Source: a virus
Direction: 5' to 3' (one strand)
DNA length: 45,896 nt
IMG/VR virus record: IMGVR_UViG_3300033149_004327
Span: 1-45,896 of that record
Program-made: the position numbers and the translations under genes
The notes under the pieces: generated by a model
The model's database searches: none
The model's input: only the letters and a program-made list of their open reading frames with translations
What the model was told of the DNA's origin: nothing
In this document: piece by piece, positions 7,130 to 15,466 of the stretch
Layout of the letters: every line of letters starts with the position of its first letter
Position numbering within the stretch: the stretch's first letter is position 1

Positions 7130-8490
7130 CGGATTCGGCGACGGGGATGGCCCCTAAACTCTACAGGTTCCAAAGGGCTGGTGTAGAGTTCCTCATAAAG
7201 AGGCGCCGGGCCATCCTCGCCGACGACATGGGGCTGGGCAAAACCGTGCAAGCCATTACGGCCTGCGAAACCCAGGGATTACACAGAATCCTCGTGGTCT
7301 GCCCGAACACGCTCAAGACGTGCTGGGCAAACGAGATATCGCGCTGGGCACCGGGCAGGTATGCCAAAGTTCTGAGGGGGAACTACGCGACCAGGGGGGA
7401 GGATGCCTCCGGGTTCCGCGCGGGGTATTTGATAACGAACATAGAGAGCCTGCGCAAACCCAGATTCGTCAATGTCCTAGCGTCTCTGCCCTGGGACGCC
7501 CTGATCGTTGACGAGGCCCACGGATTGAAAAATAGAAAGGCAAGCCAGACGCGGGGGGCCCGCGCCCTGGCGCACCGAATTCCCCGCGTGTATCTGCTGA
7601 CCGGTACGCCTATACTGAACAAAGTAAACGACCTATGGTCTCCGCTGAATATATTGTACCCGAGGCACTATAGATCATTTTGGCGTTTCGTGCAGCGGCA
7701 CACGATAGTAACCAAAGATTTTTATGGCTGGCGTGTAGACGGAAAGCCAACAAGGCCGACGGAATTAAAACGCGAACTGTCACCGATCCTGCTGCGCAGA
7801 AGCAAGGAGGAAATCTTCCCCGACATGCCCAGAATCGTGTACCAGAAGCTTTGGCTGGACATGGACGGGCCCCAGCGGGACATGTACAGGGCGATCGAGA
7901 GGGGGACCCTGGTGGGCATCGGCGACGGCGATGAAATATCGGTGGTCAACGCCCTGGCGAAGCTGACCAGGTGCCGACAGGTCACCACATCCCCTGCGTT
8001 ACTGAACGGCCCTTCGATCGGGGTCAAATTCGAGGCTCTTCTGGACGTAATCAATGGTACGGACCAGAAGATCGTCGTATTTTCCCAATTCGCTGAGGCA
8101 ATAAAACTGGTGACGGCCGCGCTGACTGAACGCGGCATCGCCACCGTAACTTTAATCGGTGAGACAAAGGAGGTAATGAGGAATGCTTCTATCGATCTTT
8201 TCCAGAGGTCCTCCGAGGTGAAAGTACTGGCCGCAACTACCCAGGCCGGGGGATTTGGGATAACCCTGACATCGGCTGGTCTGGTTATATTCCTGGACAA
8301 GCACTGGACTCCGGCGGTCAACAGACAAGCCGTAGACCGGACCCGTCCGCACATGCAGAAGCGGTCGGTGCAGGTCATTGAGCTCCTGTGCCGCGATAGT
8401 GTGGACGAGATCATAGAGAAGGTGCTTGCCGGGAAGGCCTCCATCGTGGAGGCCATACTCGAACGAAAGGAGAGAATATGCCAAGCATAA
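7126..8490 (+). CDS. SNF2-family DNA helicase/translocase
   Basis: 454 residues. Domain 1 carries Walker A (DDMGLGKT, Lys39), the DEAH box (residues 129-132) and LTGTP near 158. Domain 2 holds motif V (TTQAGGFGITLTSA) and motif VI (RQAVDRTRP near 399-407). This matches the compact SNF2-type superfamily 2 ATPases found in phages, which move along duplex DNA and help replication or recombination. It starts at an ATGA overlap and leads a block with a Cas4-like nuclease, a Sak4-like ATPase and an SSB-like protein, so recombination-linked replication is the likely context. The usual DRxHRIGQ end of motif VI is altered to DRTRPH. Confidence 0.9.
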   Translation: MTDSATGMAPKLYRFQRAGVEFLIKRRRAILADDMGLGKTVQAITACETQGLHRILVVCPNTLKTCWANEISRWAPGRYAKVLRGNYATRGEDASGFRAGYLITNIESLRKPRFVNVLASLPWDALIVDEAHGLKNRKASQTRGARALAHRIPRVYLLTGTPILNKVNDLWSPLNILYPRHYRSFWRFVQRHTIVTKDFYGWRVDGKPTRPTELKRELSPILLRRSKEEIFPDMPRIVYQKLWLDMDGPQRDMYRAIERGTLVGIGDGDEISVVNALAKLTRCRQVTTSPALLNGPSIGVKFEALLDVINGTDQKIVVFSQFAEAIKLVTAALTERGIATVTLIGETKEVMRNASIDLFQRSSEVKVLAATTQAGGFGITLTSAGLVIFLDKHWTPAVNRQAVDRTRPHMQKRSVQVIELLCRDSVDEIIEKVLAGKASIVEAILERKERICQA

Positions 8491-8876
8491 GAGAAAGGAT
8501 CTCTAAACACTGCAAGGTGGTCAACAGGAACCGCCGCGGTGATAATATTGAGTACGGCCGGCGCGTGTTCCGCATGAACAGACTGTTCCGGAACGTGCCC
8601 GACGAGGACCTGGAGAGGATCTTTAACGACAAGGATCTGGGATTGGGGGATTATGTACGCGAGGCTGAGAAGCTGGAAGAAACTCGCGAAACGACGAAGG
8701 CCTCCAGGATTGTGGCCGAAGCGAAGCCTTGCGAGTGCGGATGCGGTGCCGTGGCCAGAGCGGGAAGGCGGTTTCTGCAGGGACACGATGCGAAGCTCAA
8801 GTCTAGGCTGAGAAAGGCGGCGAAGGACGGGGACAGCGCAGCGATCAAAGAGCTGAAAGCCCGGGGATGGTTCTGA
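8478..8876 (+). CDS. Cys-motif protein with GHDAKLK signature
   Basis: 132 residues; ATG behind AAGGAGAG and overlapping the helicase gene by 13 bases. The C-terminal 50 residues have CECGCG, then RRFLQGHDAKLK and a basic helix ending in LKARGWF. The CxCGCG plus GHDAKLK layout is a recurring small zinc-binding module in phage and bacterial proteins of unknown function. The N-terminal 75 residues are charged and helical. Its place between helicase and nuclease suggests a DNA-processing accessory role, which is inference only. Confidence 0.7.
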   Translation: MPSIRERISKHCKVVNRNRRGDNIEYGRRVFRMNRLFRNVPDEDLERIFNDKDLGLGDYVREAEKLEETRETTKASRIVAEAKPCECGCGAVARAGRRFLQGHDAKLKSRLRKAAKDGDSAAIKELKARGWF

Positions 8877-9902
8877 ATGAGACAGCGCATCAGTTGGTCT
8901 GAGATCAATACGTGGTGCACCTGCCGCGAGAAATGGCGGTGGATGTACGAGGTCGGAATAGTCCCAAAGCGGGCGGCGGCTGCACCGGCCATAGGGTCGT
9001 GCGGGCACGCCGCCGTCGCCGCCCTGCTACGCGGGAGGGACTGGGGGCAAGCCATAGATGCGTGGGTCAAAGAGCGCCTGGATGAACAACCGCTGTTTGA
9101 TGAGGAGGCTGATGAGATTCGGGCGATGGGCGACCTGGTAAAGGGGGTAGTGGAAAGGTATACGAGGCATTATGAGACGGAGCTATTCGAGCCGGTGAGA
9201 GTGGAGTGTAAATTCGAGATACCGATCCGCGGTCTAAGACTGACCCTGATTGGCTACTGGGACGCTATAGTGCGGGGTACTGACGGTCATCTGTGGCTCA
9301 TGGAGCACAAGTTCCCGAAGTCGCGGATGAGAAGCGAGGATGATCTTGTACTCGACGGGCAGATCGGAACCTACCAATATGCGGCCCACAGAGCGGGTTT
9401 TCCCGTAATAGGTACAATCTACAATCAGCTGCTGGCAAGACTCCCGGCGGAGCCCTCTGTGAACAAAAACGGCAGCCTATCCAGGGCGGCCGTGTATACG
9501 GACTGGGAGACTTACAGGGCGGCCGTTGTAAAACGGGGGCTCGATCCCAACGACTACCTGGACATGCGCGAGAAGCTGGCGGGGTACGAATTCTTCCGGC
9601 GTACATATATCTACCGCCCCATGGAGGAGATCAGGCTTTTTGCGAGGGATCTAGAGAGGCGCATATGGGATCTCACCAAGCGACATAAGCACATATACCG
9701 TAGCGAGTCCTTCATTACATGCGGACGATGTGCCTATCGTGAGCTGTGCATTGAGACCCTGAAAGGAGGGCGCAACATAGATTACATGATCGAGAATGAT
9801 TTTGAACCGAGAAAGCCGAGGAAAGAGCCGGAACCCAACGATGACAGAGCGGATCTTTGGTTATTGGAGGATTCCGGTACGACAAAGGAGGTTGACGGAT
9901 GA
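8877..9902 (+). CDS. Cas4/RecB-like PD-(D/E)XK nuclease with Fe-S cysteines
   Basis: 341 residues. Catalytic signature: GSCGH (His44), Asp129 in GYWDAI and E-x-K in LMEHKFP (Glu143, Lys145), the layout of the PDDEXK_1/Cas4 family. Cys14/Cys16 near the N-terminus and C282-x2-C285-x5-C291 near the C-terminus could hold a 4Fe-4S cluster as in Cas4 and AddB. It likely resects DNA ends as part of the phage recombination system with the neighbouring ATPase and SSB-like genes. The start is the ATG directly after the previous stop. Confidence 0.85.
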   Translation: MRQRISWSEINTWCTCREKWRWMYEVGIVPKRAAAAPAIGSCGHAAVAALLRGRDWGQAIDAWVKERLDEQPLFDEEADEIRAMGDLVKGVVERYTRHYETELFEPVRVECKFEIPIRGLRLTLIGYWDAIVRGTDGHLWLMEHKFPKSRMRSEDDLVLDGQIGTYQYAAHRAGFPVIGTIYNQLLARLPAEPSVNKNGSLSRAAVYTDWETYRAAVVKRGLDPNDYLDMREKLAGYEFFRRTYIYRPMEEIRLFARDLERRIWDLTKRHKHIYRSESFITCGRCAYRELCIETLKGGRNIDYMIENDFEPRKPRKEPEPNDDRADLWLLEDSGTTKEVDG

Positions 9903-10771
9903 AGAAAGACCTGGAGAAAGCTCCGGAACCGGGAAGCGCAGTAGCAAACGAGGCTGAATCCGTGGAATCCGTGGAGGCGCTGCCCACGGCGCGGCAGACA
10001 CTGGACATCTACAAGCCAAGCGTGTCAAAATACAAGCTGAAGATGCTGGTATACGGTCCGCCCGGCGTCGGCAAGACTTCTCTGCTGGCCACGGCGAACC
10101 TGCACAAGATAACGGCCCCGGTGCTGCTTGTGAACGTCGAGGGCGGAATGCTCAGCGTGGCGGATGCCGCGGTGCTGGGCCTCAAGGAGCCGCCCGATGT
10201 CGTGGACCTGAAGGGATTCGACCAGCTGGAGGAGATTTTCTGGTATCTCGCCAAAGGGGATCACCCTTACAAGTCCGTTGGGATTGATTCACTGTCCGAG
10301 CTGCAGATGGTCAACCTGGAGAATATAGTCAAGAAGCTGCTGGGCCGCGTGAGCGGATCGGGGGCGAGGCGGGAATCGCTGGATGATGTGTGGCGCGAGG
10401 ATTACGGAACGAGCACGCAGCAGATGCGCAGGGTAGTCCGGAAGTTCCGCGATCTACCGATGCATGTGTTCTTCTCGTGCCACGAGGTGGCATCCCAGGA
10501 CAAGGACAAGAACGAGGTCGTGCATCCCATGCTGACCACCAAGCTGAGAAGCGCCGTAATGGGCTACATGGATGTAATCGGCTACATGTACATCGACTCC
10601 GATGACAAGCAGGAGGATCAGGTGAAGAGACGCCTATTGTGTCAGCCGTTCGGCAAATGGCAGGCGAAGGACAGATCGCCGGGCCAACGGCTGGGCCTGG
10701 TCATTGACAACCCCACAATCCCGGTCATCATCGATCGGATAATCAAAAAAGAAAGGAGGAAAGGAGAATGA
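9899..10771 (+). CDS. Sak4-like RecA-fold ATPase (single-strand annealing family)
   Basis: 290 residues. Walker A GPPGVGKT at residues 53-60 (Lys59), a Walker B-like strand SVGIDSLSEL near 126, and the sensor-like strand MHVFFSCHEV. This is the AAA_24/Sak4 pattern of phage recombinases that pair with an SSB to anneal single strands. The next gene encodes an SSB-like protein, which fits that partnership. The N-terminal 40 residues are acidic and probably disordered. It overlaps both neighbours by four bases (ATGA). Confidence 0.85.
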   Translation: MKKDLEKAPEPGSAVANEAESVESVEALPTARQTLDIYKPSVSKYKLKMLVYGPPGVGKTSLLATANLHKITAPVLLVNVEGGMLSVADAAVLGLKEPPDVVDLKGFDQLEEIFWYLAKGDHPYKSVGIDSLSELQMVNLENIVKKLLGRVSGSGARRESLDDVWREDYGTSTQQMRRVVRKFRDLPMHVFFSCHEVASQDKDKNEVVHPMLTTKLRSAVMGYMDVIGYMYIDSDDKQEDQVKRRLLCQPFGKWQAKDRSPGQRLGLVIDNPTIPVIIDRIIKKERRKGE

Positions 10772-11319
10772 ATAAGCCAAATCTACCGAAAGCGGGGCGC
10801 AGGAGCGGCAAGACTCCGAAGCCGGATGGTCCCAAGGAGCAAGGGCCCGCTGAACCCGTGGGGCTGCCCGATGAGCCCGCGGAGATTCCCGTGCCAGGCG
10901 GCGAGGAGGAGTATTTCGAGGAGGACTTTCAGGATGTCGACGATTCCTTTAAGCTGGCCACCGAGGGGATGCATCACGCTAAGGTGATAGATTTTGAAAA
11001 GGCGGACAGCAGAACCGGAAATCCCCAGTACATCTGGCTGTTTAGGATCACGGCTGGCGAATCAAAGGATATCGAGCTTAGATATTGGACAAGTCTCTTG
11101 CCACAGGCGCGGTGGAAGGTTGCCGAGACCCTCTCTGCCGTCGGCATCGAGGCCTTCGGCAGCATAGCGAGGTTTCGCAAGAGCGATATTGTGGGAAAGC
11201 CTTGCATAATCGAGGTGTTTCACCAGGAATTCGAGGGCAGGATGCAGCATAAGATCCGCAAGGTTTACCAGCCGAACAAGGACAGCATCAAGTTCGCGGA
11301 GGATGATATCCCGTTCTGA
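10768..11319 (+). CDS. SSB-like protein (DUF669-type) with acidic DDIPF tail
   Basis: 183 residues. A disordered Pro/Lys-rich N-terminus (1-55) is followed by a beta-rich domain (about 60-165) whose order resembles the DUF669/phage SSB-like family. The last residues EDDIPF match the conserved acidic tip (DDDIPF) by which bacterial SSBs recruit partner proteins. That ending and its position next to the Sak4-like ATPase support a single-stranded DNA-binding role. Confidence 0.75.
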   Translation: MNKPNLPKAGRRSGKTPKPDGPKEQGPAEPVGLPDEPAEIPVPGGEEEYFEEDFQDVDDSFKLATEGMHHAKVIDFEKADSRTGNPQYIWLFRITAGESKDIELRYWTSLLPQARWKVAETLSAVGIEAFGSIARFRKSDIVGKPCIIEVFHQEFEGRMQHKIRKVYQPNKDSIKFAEDDIPF

Positions 11320-11403
11320 CCCGATTGTGGACAGGGCCCCGGTCAGCGCCCCGGTGATGGCCGGCGGGCGCAGCCGGGGCCGGTCTCTATCCATGGAGCA
11401 AAA

Positions 11404-13179
11404 ATGCTGATATCTAAAATCGAAGATTATCATAGGCTGTTAGAGCGCTTGCACAGCGGGCACAATTTAATGGTCTACGATCTGGAGACCACCGGGCTAA
11501 ACCCGTTTGCGGACGCGCACCTGATAGGTGTGGCCATTGCGGTGCCCGATTTAACGAGCGGCGACGGGGGAGAGTCCTACTATATTCCGTTCCGGCACAA
11601 ACCCGGGCCCAATTTGCCGCTTGCCGAGCTGTACAAGCTGGCCCCCTTGCTGGCGGATCCCGGCAGAGTCCTGATGGGGTTCAATGTCAAGTTCGATGTC
11701 CATTTTACCGAAGCGGAACGCATAGCGGTACACAATCAGCTCATAGATGTGATGCTGGGGGCCCATCTAGCGAACGAGAACGAGATGAGCTTCTCTCTCA
11801 AGCGCCTGGGGACAAAGTACGTGGATCATCATGCTTCCACCGAGGACAGGCAACTGATCGCTAGGCTGGAGCAGCGGGGGTTGGGCAAGGCCGACATGTT
11901 CAAGCTGTCGCCGGAGGAGGTGGCCCCGTATGCGGAGACCGATGTAAAGCTTACATGGGCCCTCGCTAAGTTCTACAGCGACAACCTGGAGAAGCAGGGG
12001 ATCAACGCCCTGTGGCCGGAGCTAAACAGGTACCTGGAGGCCGTCATAGCGATGGAGCGCCGCGGTGTCCTGATTAATGTGGACGCGTGCCGTCGTCGTC
12101 TCGCAGAGGCGGAGGAAAAACAGGAGCAGCTAAAAAAGGAGATGTGCCGGATCGTCGGCCGCAAGTTTAACCCGGCCAGCGTCCCGCAGCTCCGTAATAT
12201 ACTCGGGCAACGGGCCACAGATCGAGCAGCGCTGAGCAGATCCAAACATCCGATTGCCCAGCTGATATTGGAATACAGGGCTTGGGCCAAGGCGGCCGGC
12301 ACATTTTACCGCGCCCTCCTGGATAAGATGGACGACAGCTACAGGGTGCACCCCAGCTTTAACCTGATAGGGACGGTCTCGGGCCGCCTGTCCTGTACGG
12401 AGCCGAATCTGCAGGCACTTCCCAAGGGGGGGGATGGTGTGTATAAGGTCAGGGAGCTCATCGTGGCCCCACCCGGCTATACCCTAATGTCCTGGGACCT
12501 GAGCCAGGCAGAGCTTCGCCTGCTGGCTCATTACTCCCAGGACACCTTTCTACTCGATGCATTCAAGGAGCGCAAGGATATTCATGGGGAGACGGCGGCC
12601 GCCCTGGGCATCCCGCGGGATTTCGCCAAGAGGATCAACTTCGGCGCCATTTACGGAATCGGTCCAGACAGGCTGGCCGGGATCCTAGGTGTAGACAGAG
12701 GGACAGCGGCGGACTACCTGAATCGCTATCACCGTAATCTCCCGGGCGTGTACCGTCTCCACCAGAAAGTCGTCCGGATAGCGGAACGGGATCGAAAGAT
12801 ACCGATGTGGACCGGTCGCCTCCGGCACTACAGGGACGCGGACGAGGCTCACAAAGCAATGTCAAACCTCATTCAGGGCGGAGTCGCCGAGATGATGCGC
12901 GTGATAATGACGAAGCTGCACGGTATAATGAGAGGAACCGGGGCCCGTCAGGTGCTACAGATTCACGACGAAATACTATTTGAGATCCCGGAGGGCCAGC
13001 ACAACGCCGTGGACTGGGCCGTGACGATCAAGGAGGCGATGGAAGACTTTAATTTCTCGGTCCCCATAGTTGCGGAGGGGCGCATCGGGTACTCCTGGGG
13101 GGCGGACGTCATGCGGCCGATCGAGTACGATCTTGCCGGGGTGCCCGTCATCCCGAACATCGCAGGGGGCAGGACTTGA
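11404..13179 (+). CDS. family A DNA polymerase with 3'-5' exonuclease
   Basis: 591 residues, no 5'-nuclease domain. Exonuclease residues: D26 and E28 in YDLETTGL, D98 in GFNVKFD, Y176 and D180 in YAETD. Polymerase motif A is WDLSQAELR (D365), motif B R405-x3-K409-x3-F413 with FGAIYG, motif C QIHDE (H521, D522). The residue matching E. coli Pol I Phe762 is Phe413; the one matching Ile709 is Ala369. It is directly followed by the PurZ/PurA-like gene, the neighbourhood expected of DpoZ polymerases in aminoadenine phages. The start is ATG 11404 behind GGAG. The 84-base upstream gap is GC-rich with self-complementary stretches but no recognised site. Confidence 0.95.
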   Translation: MLISKIEDYHRLLERLHSGHNLMVYDLETTGLNPFADAHLIGVAIAVPDLTSGDGGESYYIPFRHKPGPNLPLAELYKLAPLLADPGRVLMGFNVKFDVHFTEAERIAVHNQLIDVMLGAHLANENEMSFSLKRLGTKYVDHHASTEDRQLIARLEQRGLGKADMFKLSPEEVAPYAETDVKLTWALAKFYSDNLEKQGINALWPELNRYLEAVIAMERRGVLINVDACRRRLAEAEEKQEQLKKEMCRIVGRKFNPASVPQLRNILGQRATDRAALSRSKHPIAQLILEYRAWAKAAGTFYRALLDKMDDSYRVHPSFNLIGTVSGRLSCTEPNLQALPKGGDGVYKVRELIVAPPGYTLMSWDLSQAELRLLAHYSQDTFLLDAFKERKDIHGETAAALGIPRDFAKRINFGAIYGIGPDRLAGILGVDRGTAADYLNRYHRNLPGVYRLHQKVVRIAERDRKIPMWTGRLRHYRDADEAHKAMSNLIQGGVAEMMRVIMTKLHGIMRGTGARQVLQIHDEILFEIPEGQHNAVDWAVTIKEAMEDFNFSVPIVAEGRIGYSWGADVMRPIEYDLAGVPVIPNIAGGRT

Positions 13180-13205
13180 CACGTTTAGATGTGTCATGAT
13201 AGAAT
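13176..13205 (+). promoter_or_regulatory. sigma70-type promoter of the purZ-like gene
   Basis: TTGACA (13176-13181), 18-base spacer, TAGAAT (13200-13205), preceded by TGA as extended -10. The TGA stop of the polymerase gene lies inside the -35 box. It gives the downstream synthetase-like gene its own transcription start. Confidence 0.75.
13177..13196 (+). promoter_or_regulatory. operator-like dyad inside promoter
   Basis: TGACAC (13177-13182) and GTGTCA (13191-13196) form perfect inverted arms 8 bases apart, covering the -35 box and most of the spacer. A protein bound here would block RNA polymerase. No matching copy was noticed at the other three promoters. Confidence 0.4.
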
Positions 13206-13207
13206 GG

Positions 13208-13231
13208 GCGGGCGGCAGATTGCCTGCCCGC
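13208..13231 (+). other. hairpin in the purZ-like 5' untranslated region
   Basis: GCGGGCGGCA (13208-13217) pairs with TGCC-T-GCCCGC (13221-13231) with one bulged T and a GAT loop. It lies just after the predicted transcription start and ahead of the ribosome binding site AAAGGAGG (13245-13252). It probably stabilises the message or acts as a leader; there is no U-tract. Confidence 0.45.
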
Positions 13232-13258
13232 AATACTAGCACCGAAAGGAGGCATTGA

Positions 13259-14365
13259 GTGGACGAAAGGAAAGACATCGACATCGTTGTCGGCGGTCAG
13301 TATGGGGACGAGGGAAAGGGCATGGTGGCCAAGCTGCTGGCTGACAGGGCCGAGGAGGCCGGGCGGCCGTACGCCTGGACCGGGCGGGTCGGCGGGCAGA
13401 ATGCCGAGCACAGATTCATCCACGGCGCCTGCGATTTCTGCGCCAGAATTCTCCCGTCAGCATCGTGCTACAGGCCCAACATAATGGCGGTCCTGGGGGC
13501 CGGGCATTGCTTCATGCCGGAGCATCTCATCAGGGAGGCAACACATCTCGGGGTACCGCTGAACAGGATCATAGTGGACCCTCACGCCATGTGGCTGCGT
13601 CCGGACCATGCGAAGGCAAATTTGGAGATAGGAAACGCAAGGGGCACGACGGGATGGGGCGTAGGCGCTGCGATAGCGGAGAAGGTCCGCCGCGGCCCGG
13701 GCACAAAGTTGGTCGGAGACTGCGAAGAGCTGAGGCAGGCCCTGGGCAAAAACCTGAGATCAGTACCGGAGTACATAGAGGAGTCTCCCGGGCCCGCTCT
13801 GGTGGAGGGCTCTCAGGGTGCGTTGCTGTCGCTGAACCACGGCCATTACCCGTATTGCACATCAAAGGACGTGACGGTGCCCGCGCTGGCCGCAGAGATG
13901 GGGTTTAGTTATAAGCGTATCAGGTCCGTCGTGGGCGTGTTCAGGACCGTCCTCATGAGGGTGCCCGGCCACAGCGGACCGGCGGCCGGGAGGGAGCTAT
14001 CGTTCGACGAGGTGGAGAAAAGGACTGCATTAAGGATACCCCACCACAAGAGAATGCAGGGGGACTCTACCCGCTGGCGGGTTCAGGGGGACCCGGACGG
14101 AATAAAGGAAGAGAGGCTCTTCGAGTTCAATGCGGAAGAGCTCCGTAAATCACATACACTGAACAGATACGACGCCCTGGCCCTGACGTTTGCGGATTTC
14201 CACCGCAGGGGCAACTATAGGGTAACTAAGTGGAAGGAGCTGCACCCGGACACCCGGCGCCTGGTCCTGGACATCCAGGACATTATAGGCGTACCGGTCA
14301 TCTTGGTACGGACGGGCCCGGGTGAGCACGACAATATCTGGAGACCAAACGGAGGCAGCCTATGA
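13259..14365 (+). CDS. purZ: adenylosuccinate synthetase-like enzyme, PurZ/PurZ0 candidate
   Basis: 368 residues, GTG start six bases after AAAGGAGG. The PurA-family signatures are present: GGQYGDEGKG (residues 12-21; Asp17, Lys20), NAEH with His51 matching the catalytic His, GTTGWGVG, and VEGSQGALLSLNHGHYPY. It is shorter than bacterial PurA (about 430) and close to phage PurZ. PurZ joins aspartate to dGMP on the path to 2-amino-dATP, while PurA uses IMP. As recalled, classic PurZ replaces the catalytic Asp by Ser, whereas this protein keeps Asp17, as in PurA and the PurZ0 group. The segment matching the GTP-specificity motif (TKLDVLD) reads TLNRYDAL, so the cofactor may differ. The polymerase neighbour favours a PurZ-type role. 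Confidence 0.8.
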   Translation: MDERKDIDIVVGGQYGDEGKGMVAKLLADRAEEAGRPYAWTGRVGGQNAEHRFIHGACDFCARILPSASCYRPNIMAVLGAGHCFMPEHLIREATHLGVPLNRIIVDPHAMWLRPDHAKANLEIGNARGTTGWGVGAAIAEKVRRGPGTKLVGDCEELRQALGKNLRSVPEYIEESPGPALVEGSQGALLSLNHGHYPYCTSKDVTVPALAAEMGFSYKRIRSVVGVFRTVLMRVPGHSGPAAGRELSFDEVEKRTALRIPHHKRMQGDSTRWRVQGDPDGIKEERLFEFNAEELRKSHTLNRYDALALTFADFHRRGNYRVTKWKELHPDTRRLVLDIQDIIGVPVILVRTGPGEHDNIWRPNGGSL

Positions 14366-14730
14366 GTAATCAAGACCAACCGACGGTCGGCGAATTGCTG
14401 GCGTGGCTGTCGAGGATCAGGGACAAGTGCTTCCGGGGCCTCTTTTCCTATACGTGGTCCAAGGCGCAGGACGAGAAATGCTACAACGAGCTGACCAGGA
14501 TCCTGGGGATGCTGGATTCGGAGGGTGTCGCTGACGCCGGTGACAAGCAAAAATTCGACGCTATGGCGGGTACAGTCAAAAGGGGCGGGTCGGAGAGGCC
14601 GAAGCGGGCAAGATGGGAGCGCATGGAAATATACAAACTGTGGAACTCGACATGCCTGTTCATCCTGAATTACGGGGACGAGATAAGGCGGCTGCTGGAG
14701 ACGGCGGTTGAGCAGGACGATTTTGACTGA
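14362..14730 (+). CDS. hypothetical protein downstream of purZ-like gene
   Basis: 122 residues, starting at an ATGA overlap with the purZ-like gene, so it is probably co-translated with it. It is mostly helical, with a Lys/Arg-rich middle. It lacks the ExxE...ExxD pattern of MazG/MazZ pyrophosphatases and the HD motif of DatZ, so it is not an obvious partner enzyme of a Z-DNA pathway. Function unknown. Confidence 0.7.
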   Translation: MSNQDQPTVGELLAWLSRIRDKCFRGLFSYTWSKAQDEKCYNELTRILGMLDSEGVADAGDKQKFDAMAGTVKRGGSERPKRARWERMEIYKLWNSTCLFILNYGDEIRRLLETAVEQDDFD

Positions 14731-14780
14731 GGACGATCCAGGATGGAGATACACATAATGGCCAATAAAGAGAGTGATCA

Positions 14781-15077
14781 ATGAGAGAAAGGATGATCAT
14801 TAAATTCAGTTCAGTGGAGGTGAAGCTATTTAGCATCGGGGGAGACAGGTGGCAATGGGTCATAAAGGACAGTGTAGGTAAGCGGCTACTGAGTGAAATC
14901 TATAGAACGGAGGAGGATGCTGTGAAAGCATTGCGGGGGAATAAAATCAATTGGGGGCTGAAGAGCGGCGCTGATCTCGGATGCCCTCATGGAAGCACGA
15001 CGCGCGAGATCGGTCGGTATGTAATTGAGGAGTTCTGCGGTCATTGCGGAGCAAGGACGAACATTAAAAGTAGATAG
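14781..15077 (+). CDS. small protein with C-terminal Cys cluster
   Basis: 98 residues, ATG 14781, weak upstream ribosome binding site (GAGAG). The N-terminal half looks like a small beta domain (KLFSIGGDRWQWVIKD). The C-terminus contains CPHG and CGHCGA, a probable zinc knuckle. It opens a pocket of small, more AT-rich genes. Function unknown. Confidence 0.55.
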   Translation: MRERMIIKFSSVEVKLFSIGGDRWQWVIKDSVGKRLLSEIYRTEEDAVKALRGNKINWGLKSGADLGCPHGSTTREIGRYVIEEFCGHCGARTNIKSR

Positions 15078-15163
15078 GATAGATGAGAAGAAGGGGATCA
15101 TGAGGGAGATTAAGCATAACGGCGTCAAGGCCTTACACAACAGAAGCAGACTGGCGGAACCTC

Positions 15164-15466
15164 TTGAGACGATTTGATGCCAAGAATGCCAAGCGGGACA
15201 GAGGGCGTTTTGTTATTGAGGTACATTGTGCCTTGTGTAAAAGGTATAACTGGATGGAGAAGGGATGTACTAAATGTCCTCTACATATATTCGAGACACT
15301 ATCAGAGTCCGGTTGCACTCAATTGATAAAAGATTTGGTTCCGAAGAAAACCTTTAATTTAACATGGCGTTGGATAACTTGGATTGTTCCGGATGACAGG
15401 GAGGCTCGGCATCAACTTACCAAGCTCCGCAAGGTGCTGGAGGCATTACCGAGGAGGAAGAGATGA
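15164..15466 (+). CDS. small Cys-rich protein with duplicated C-terminal helix
   Basis: 100 residues from TTG 15164; the frame is open back to 15104 but offers no ATG, so the start is uncertain. It contains CALC and GCTKC (zinc-ribbon-like) near residues 22-38. The C-terminal segment beginning ARHQLTKLRKVLEALPRR reappears in the next gene. It ends in an ATGA overlap with that gene. Confidence 0.5.
   Translation: MRRFDAKNAKRDRGRFVIEVHCALCKRYNWMEKGCTKCPLHIFETLSESGCTQLIKDLVPKKTFNLTWRWITWIVPDDREARHQLTKLRKVLEALPRRKR

Noticed and set aside
7722-9008. 428-codon minus-strand frame
   Set aside because: Overlaps the helicase, GHDAKLK and nuclease genes, all of which have family motifs on the + strand.
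14362-14730. MazZ-like dGTP pyrophosphatase partner for the PurZ-like enzyme
   Set aside because: Position fits, but the ExxE...ExxD metal motif is absent. No DatZ (HD) candidate was found in the window either.
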